NCBI GenBank assembly: GCA_964527735.1
Contig: CAZGPG010000004.1
Coordinates: 1 to 64,000, forward strand
From: JBEBVQ01 sp964527735
GTDB lineage: Bacteria > Bacteroidota > Bacteroidia > Chitinophagales > Chitinophagaceae
Length of the DNA stretch: 64,000 nucleotides
Direction: 5' to 3'
Shown here: in pieces, positions 60,290 to 64,000 of the stretch
How the letters are laid out: each line of letters starts with the position of its first letter
Numbering within the stretch: the first letter of the stretch is position 1
The notes under the pieces: model-generated
Databases searched by the model: none
Told to the model about the DNA's origin: nothing
What the model saw: the letters and a program-made list of their open reading frames with translations, nothing else
Program-made: the position numbers and the translations under genes

Positions 60290-63200
60290 ATGAATTATGT
60301 CTGGAAAAAAGGAATTCTGCTTTTGGCATTCATGTGCTTGTCGCTCTGCTGCCCGAAAGAAAGCTTTGCCTCTCATGCAGCCGGGGGAGAACTTATCTAC
60401 GAATGGGTAAGTGACTCTACGTACCGTTTCTATTTTAAATTTTACAGGGATTGTTCCGGTATCCCGGAACCCGACAGCCAGCGGATGTGCTATTTCAATT
60501 CCTGCAACAACCAAAGCTATCAGGTACAGCTGCAGAAAATGACTGTACTGCCCGGCGGCATATTGAATGCAGAAGAAGTGTCTCCCGGATGCGCCGGCTA
60601 TTACACCAACTGCAGCGGCGGCACACTGAACGGATTCCGGGAATGGTGGTACTCAGGAACGGTAACCCTGCCCAGCCGTTGCGATTACTGGACTTTTTAT
60701 ATTTCCCTTAATGGCCGGAATCCCAGCGACAATATACCTTCCTCTTCAATGCTCGGTGTTCCGCTTTATCTCGAAGCAACCCTGAATAACCTGGATGTCT
60801 CTCATTGTTCCTCTCCGTATTTTTCCGTCAAGCCGGTCCCATACGTATGCGCCAATTCGCCCAATACATACAACAGCGGCGCAATTGACCCGGATAATGA
60901 CTCCATTGCTTTTGAATTCATTCATCCGCGCACTATATCTATTATCAATTCTGTACTCTGCCAGTCGGCCTACAGCGCCACAGACCTCCCATTCCTGGGA
61001 GGATTCAGCCTCACGGAACCTTTTGCCACCAACAATACGTTTACATTCTCCCCGCTGACAGGGCAAATGAATTTCACACCGGCGCTGATCAGTGTGAACA
61101 CCACTACGATCCGCGTAAACAAATACCGGAACGGGAAAAAGATAGGTTCCGTGCTGCGCGATATACAGATGAAAGTAGTGAACTGCAGCTCCAATCAGCC
61201 CTCTTTCGCTGTTATTCCTTCATCCGTATCCGGCGGGACGTATATCAACGACATTATTGAAGGTACGACCAGCAGAACGATAAACTTTTGCTTTTATGCC
61301 CGTTCTGTTCCTGGCACGATCCTGTCCGTCTCAGACAATCACAACCTGGTGATGCCAGGGTCTTCCATCACCTATACAAACCAGCTGGGGGATTCTGCCA
61401 CAGGCTGCCTTTCCTGGACGCCCTCCTGTACGGACACCGGATTACGTTTTTTTGCAGTTACCGTAAAAGACTCTACATGCCTGGCGCCTGGTATCCTGGT
61501 GGCACAGACGTTCATTATACCCATCCGGATCCGCCCGGCCGCCGTTCCCACTGAGCGTACCATAGTACTGTGCCCCGGCAGATCCGCGTACCTGCAGCCG
61601 GGCTCCGGCAATGCTTCCGTCAACTGGTCTGTGCTGCCCGGAGGAAATGATCTGGGCAGCCTGAGCTGTACCAGCTGCAGGAATCCCCAGGCAACTCCGG
61701 ATATTCCCACTACCTATATCGCCCGGTATGGTCTGGACAACAGCGGCTGTCTGCTGGAAGAACGCTTTAACGTGGCGATAGATACCGGCCGTGTCATCAT
61801 CACTCCGGAGTCACCCTATATACTATGTGAGCCTGACAGCATTCAGCTGCACGCACAGGCTACGAGCTATCCGTTCCGCTCCAACCTTGCCTGCGGTACA
61901 CTTACAACGCCGGGAGCCCCCGGCGATTCCGCAGAAATACTGATTGCCAATGCGGCATTGCAACGTGTGCAGAACAACGCCAGCACTCCTTTCACGGGAA
62001 GTTATCCCAGCGCCCGCCATCAGTATCTTATCCGGGCCGCTGATATAAAAAGAGCCGGTATTACATCCGGCAGGCTGCAAAGCATTGCATTTCACATTTC
62101 GTCCTTTACGCCAGGCACTTCATTCAGCAACTTGAGCATTGCCTTGGGCTGCACAGATGAGACAGCGCTCAGTACCACTGCCGGCTTCATCAGCACAACG
62201 CCGGTTTATTCGGCGCCCGGGCCGGTTTTCATTACATCAGCGGGCGCATTTACGACGTTCTATTTTGATCAGGCTTACGACTGGGATACCACAAAAAACC
62301 TGGTCGTGGATATCTGTTATGCCAATACCTCCGTTACCTCACCGGCCTATACTTATTATTTCAACAGCGGATACAACAGCACCTTATACACATACGCGGC
62401 ATCCGGCAACGTCTGCAATGCCACAACACCGGCGTTATCCACAGCACCGGAGCTGCCCCATATGCGTATCGGATTTGATCCCGCACCGGTATTGCCCTAT
62501 AGCTATACCTGGCGGAATAGTACATTTTTCCCGTCGGATACCATAGAAAACCCGGTGACCTATATTACCGGCAGTACACCTATATATGCCTACACCTTCA
62601 ACAGATACGGCTGCCTGCTCGGCGATACGCTGGATGTGATCATCCCGGATCCGCCAACCATATCAAACGATACCGGCATTTGTGCCGGTGACGCCATTCG
62701 GCTTCGTGTACACGGCGCTACATCATGGCAATGGTATGAAAACAGAACGGAATCTCCGGTCACGCTGAGCTGCCAAAACTGTGCAGATCCTGTCGCCTCC
62801 CCCATGGAAGACATCGTATACACCGTACACACCACGGATTCATTCGGCTGCAGGGACACCCTGCAGGTACAGGTAAATGTGACGGAGTTGCCGGATGTCC
62901 GCATTATCAACAATGATACACTTATAGACTATGGCGCCAGCCTTCAGCTGACAGCCACCGGCGCAACAGCATACCTGTGGTCGCCCTCCCGCTCGCTCGA
63001 CAACCCGATGGTATATAATCCTGTTGCCACTCCTCACGAACATACAATTTATGTTGTTGCCGGGCTGGCAGCAGATAACCATCTGTGTCGCAGCTATGAC
63101 TCCGTGCGGGTACGGCTGGATTTTCGAGGACGTTTTTTCGTCCCTTCGGCATTCACACCGGATGGGGACGGAAAAAACGACCTGTTCCGGGTATTCAACC

Positions 63201-63403
63201 TGACCTTTCAGAAACTCCTGGAGTTCCGGGTATTTAACCGCTGGGGACAGGAAGTATTCAGCACAACCGATGAACGGGGTGGATGGGACGGCGCCTGGAA
63301 AGGCGTCCCGCAACCCGTAGGTGTCTACCATTATCTCATCCGACTGGCATATCCGGATGGGGCCACAGACCTGTATAAAGGAGATGTTACACTAATTCGT
63401 TAA
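60290..63403 (+). CDS. Very large T9SS type B surface protein
   Basis: The protein has 1037 residues. A signal peptide (LLLAFMCLSLCCPKESFA) is followed by the SHAAGGELIYEWVSDSTYRF domain, which often begins Bacteroidota gliding-type surface proteins, and cysteine-rich beta domains (RDCSGIPEPDSQRMCYFNSC). Middle modules include Ig-like units with SCTSCRNPQATPDIPTTY and SCQNCADPVASPMEDIVY. The end is CHU_C: VPSAFTPDGDGKNDLFRV, FRVFNRWGQEVF, GWDGAWKGVPQPVGVYHY, VTLIR. It is presumably a surface adhesin or scaffold. Promoter block B lies upstream. Confidence 0.88.
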   Translation: MNYVWKKGILLLAFMCLSLCCPKESFASHAAGGELIYEWVSDSTYRFYFKFYRDCSGIPEPDSQRMCYFNSCNNQSYQVQLQKMTVLPGGILNAEEVSPGCAGYYTNCSGGTLNGFREWWYSGTVTLPSRCDYWTFYISLNGRNPSDNIPSSSMLGVPLYLEATLNNLDVSHCSSPYFSVKPVPYVCANSPNTYNSGAIDPDNDSIAFEFIHPRTISIINSVLCQSAYSATDLPFLGGFSLTEPFATNNTFTFSPLTGQMNFTPALISVNTTTIRVNKYRNGKKIGSVLRDIQMKVVNCSSNQPSFAVIPSSVSGGTYINDIIEGTTSRTINFCFYARSVPGTILSVSDNHNLVMPGSSITYTNQLGDSATGCLSWTPSCTDTGLRFFAVTVKDSTCLAPGILVAQTFIIPIRIRPAAVPTERTIVLCPGRSAYLQPGSGNASVNWSVLPGGNDLGSLSCTSCRNPQATPDIPTTYIARYGLDNSGCLLEERFNVAIDTGRVIITPESPYILCEPDSIQLHAQATSYPFRSNLACGTLTTPGAPGDSAEILIANAALQRVQNNASTPFTGSYPSARHQYLIRAADIKRAGITSGRLQSIAFHISSFTPGTSFSNLSIALGCTDETALSTTAGFISTTPVYSAPGPVFITSAGAFTTFYFDQAYDWDTTKNLVVDICYANTSVTSPAYTYYFNSGYNSTLYTYAASGNVCNATTPALSTAPELPHMRIGFDPAPVLPYSYTWRNSTFFPSDTIENPVTYITGSTPIYAYTFNRYGCLLGDTLDVIIPDPPTISNDTGICAGDAIRLRVHGATSWQWYENRTESPVTLSCQNCADPVASPMEDIVYTVHTTDSFGCRDTLQVQVNVTELPDVRIINNDTLIDYGASLQLTATGATAYLWSPSRSLDNPMVYNPVATPHEHTIYVVAGLAADNHLCRSYDSVRVRLDFRGRFFVPSAFTPDGDGKNDLFRVFNLTFQKLLEFRVFNRWGQEVFSTTDERGGWDGAWKGVPQPVGVYHYLIRLAYPDGATDLYKGDVTLIR

Positions 63404-63453
63404 TCCCCCGATCAACTATTCATATGATTTTTTTAACCCGTAATTATTATAAA

Positions 63454-64000
63454 ATGAAAAACAAATACCTGTTACTGGCGATGGCATTGCTCTTCAGCAA
63501 TATTACATCTGCCCAACTGAGCGGCGCCATCACCGTGCCCACCAATCCTCAGTTCCCCACACTCAAAGCAGTTGTGGACTCCCTGAATCTCTATGGACTC
63601 TCCGGTCCGGTAACGATCAACATAACCGCCGGCGAAACAGCGCCCTCCGGAGGATATGTCCTCGGCACAACCGGCTCAAAGCTGAACAGCGGAGCTAATG
63701 CCGCCACCGCAGACCGCACCATTACCATAAACGGGCGTGGGAATACTATTACAGCCAACATGGGCAACAGCACTCTGGATGGGATCTTTACCATTGCGGG
63801 TGTGGATTACGTTACCATAGACAGCCTGCACCTCAACGATCCAAACACTGGGTCGGCACTCGAAGCGATGGAATGGGGATACGGTTTGCTGAAACATAGC
63901 AGCACCTTGCCTTATGACGGCGCGCAACATATTACTATCCGGAATTGCAATATCTCATTGAATACATTGGCTAGCGGGGCCAAAGCGATTTATTCAGCCA
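63454..64000 (+). CDS. Exported parallel-beta-helix-like protein (cut by window edge)
   Basis: The frame is open from ATG 63454 to the end of the window (182 codons). A signal peptide (KYLLLAMALLFSNITSAQ) is followed by a beta-helix-like pattern with repeated short strands: ITVPTNPQFPTLKAVVDSL, TITINGRGNTITAN, VTIDSLHLND, ITIRNCNISLN. This resembles right-handed beta-helix surface proteins, which often end with a T9SS domain. The C-terminus is not visible. It lies 50 bases after the large T9SS gene. Confidence 0.75.
   Translation, partial: MKNKYLLLAMALLFSNITSAQLSGAITVPTNPQFPTLKAVVDSLNLYGLSGPVTINITAGETAPSGGYVLGTTGSKLNSGANAATADRTITINGRGNTITANMGNSTLDGIFTIAGVDYVTIDSLHLNDPNTGSALEAMEWGYGLLKHSSTLPYDGAQHITIRNCNISLNTLASGAKAIYSA

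Overview
The window comes from a member of the Bacteroidota, most likely the Chitinophagaceae or a close relative. Four complete proteins end in the CHU_C (type B) sorting domain of the type IX secretion system (T9SS), and others end in the shorter type A domain. Several genes have promoters with the Bacteroidota pattern of a TTTG/TTG box about 20 bases upstream of TAnnTTTG. Ribosome binding sites of the GGAGG type are largely absent. Two-component genes are of the TPR-histidine-kinase plus NarL/LuxR-regulator kind.

Layout. 1-5.6 kb: the 5' end of a UvrD-like helicase, a Bro-N protein, an ArsC/Spx-like reductase, a predicted structured RNA just upstream of a HEPN protein gene, an array of six phased palindromes, an old yellow enzyme and the NhaA antiporter. 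5.6-13.4 kb: the SbcCD nuclease, an AlbA_2 regulator with an out-of-phase 11-bp tandem repeat, a lipoprotein and a cupin. 13.4-16.2 kb: the lpxH-sixA-(kinase+RapZ C-terminal fusion) operon. 16.4-19.3 kb: a SAM-I riboswitch with a visible terminator and antiterminator in front of a trans-sulfuration enzyme and homoserine dehydrogenase. 19.4-27 kb: three exported T9SS-type or FISUMP proteins, then a divergent kinase/regulator pair. 27-29.4 kb: the translation-fidelity genes tadA, dtd and mnmE.

29.35-40.49 kb is an 11.1-kb integrative element inserted in the 3' end of mnmE. Its ends are two copies of an 18-bp site differing at two positions, each encoding the terminal FCIGK-stop of MnmE. It carries a three-HTH regulator, a tyrosine integrase, an excisionase-like protein, a DUF3987 protein, a Toprim/zinc primase-like protein, a dyad-symmetric array of TGGCA boxes, a DUF5681 protein, a Cro/C1-type repressor with a palindromic operator, three exported cargo proteins and an AbiEi/AbiEii toxin-antitoxin pair. 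Just beyond the right end lie a second copy of the AbiE-type palindrome and the remnants of a HipB-like antitoxin and a Fic protein, so this locus seems to have been used repeatedly by mobile DNA.

41-64 kb is a surface-protein and sensing region. Large T9SS substrates, one of them a broken SBBP-repeat gene, alternate with TPR histidine kinases and LuxR regulators. Two of the four kinases in the window have eroded ATP-binding motifs. A LemA-TPM-TPM operon, a degenerate GIY-YIG protein and a promoter block shared by two distant T9SS genes are also here. No rRNA, tRNA, CRISPR array or insertion sequence was recognised.
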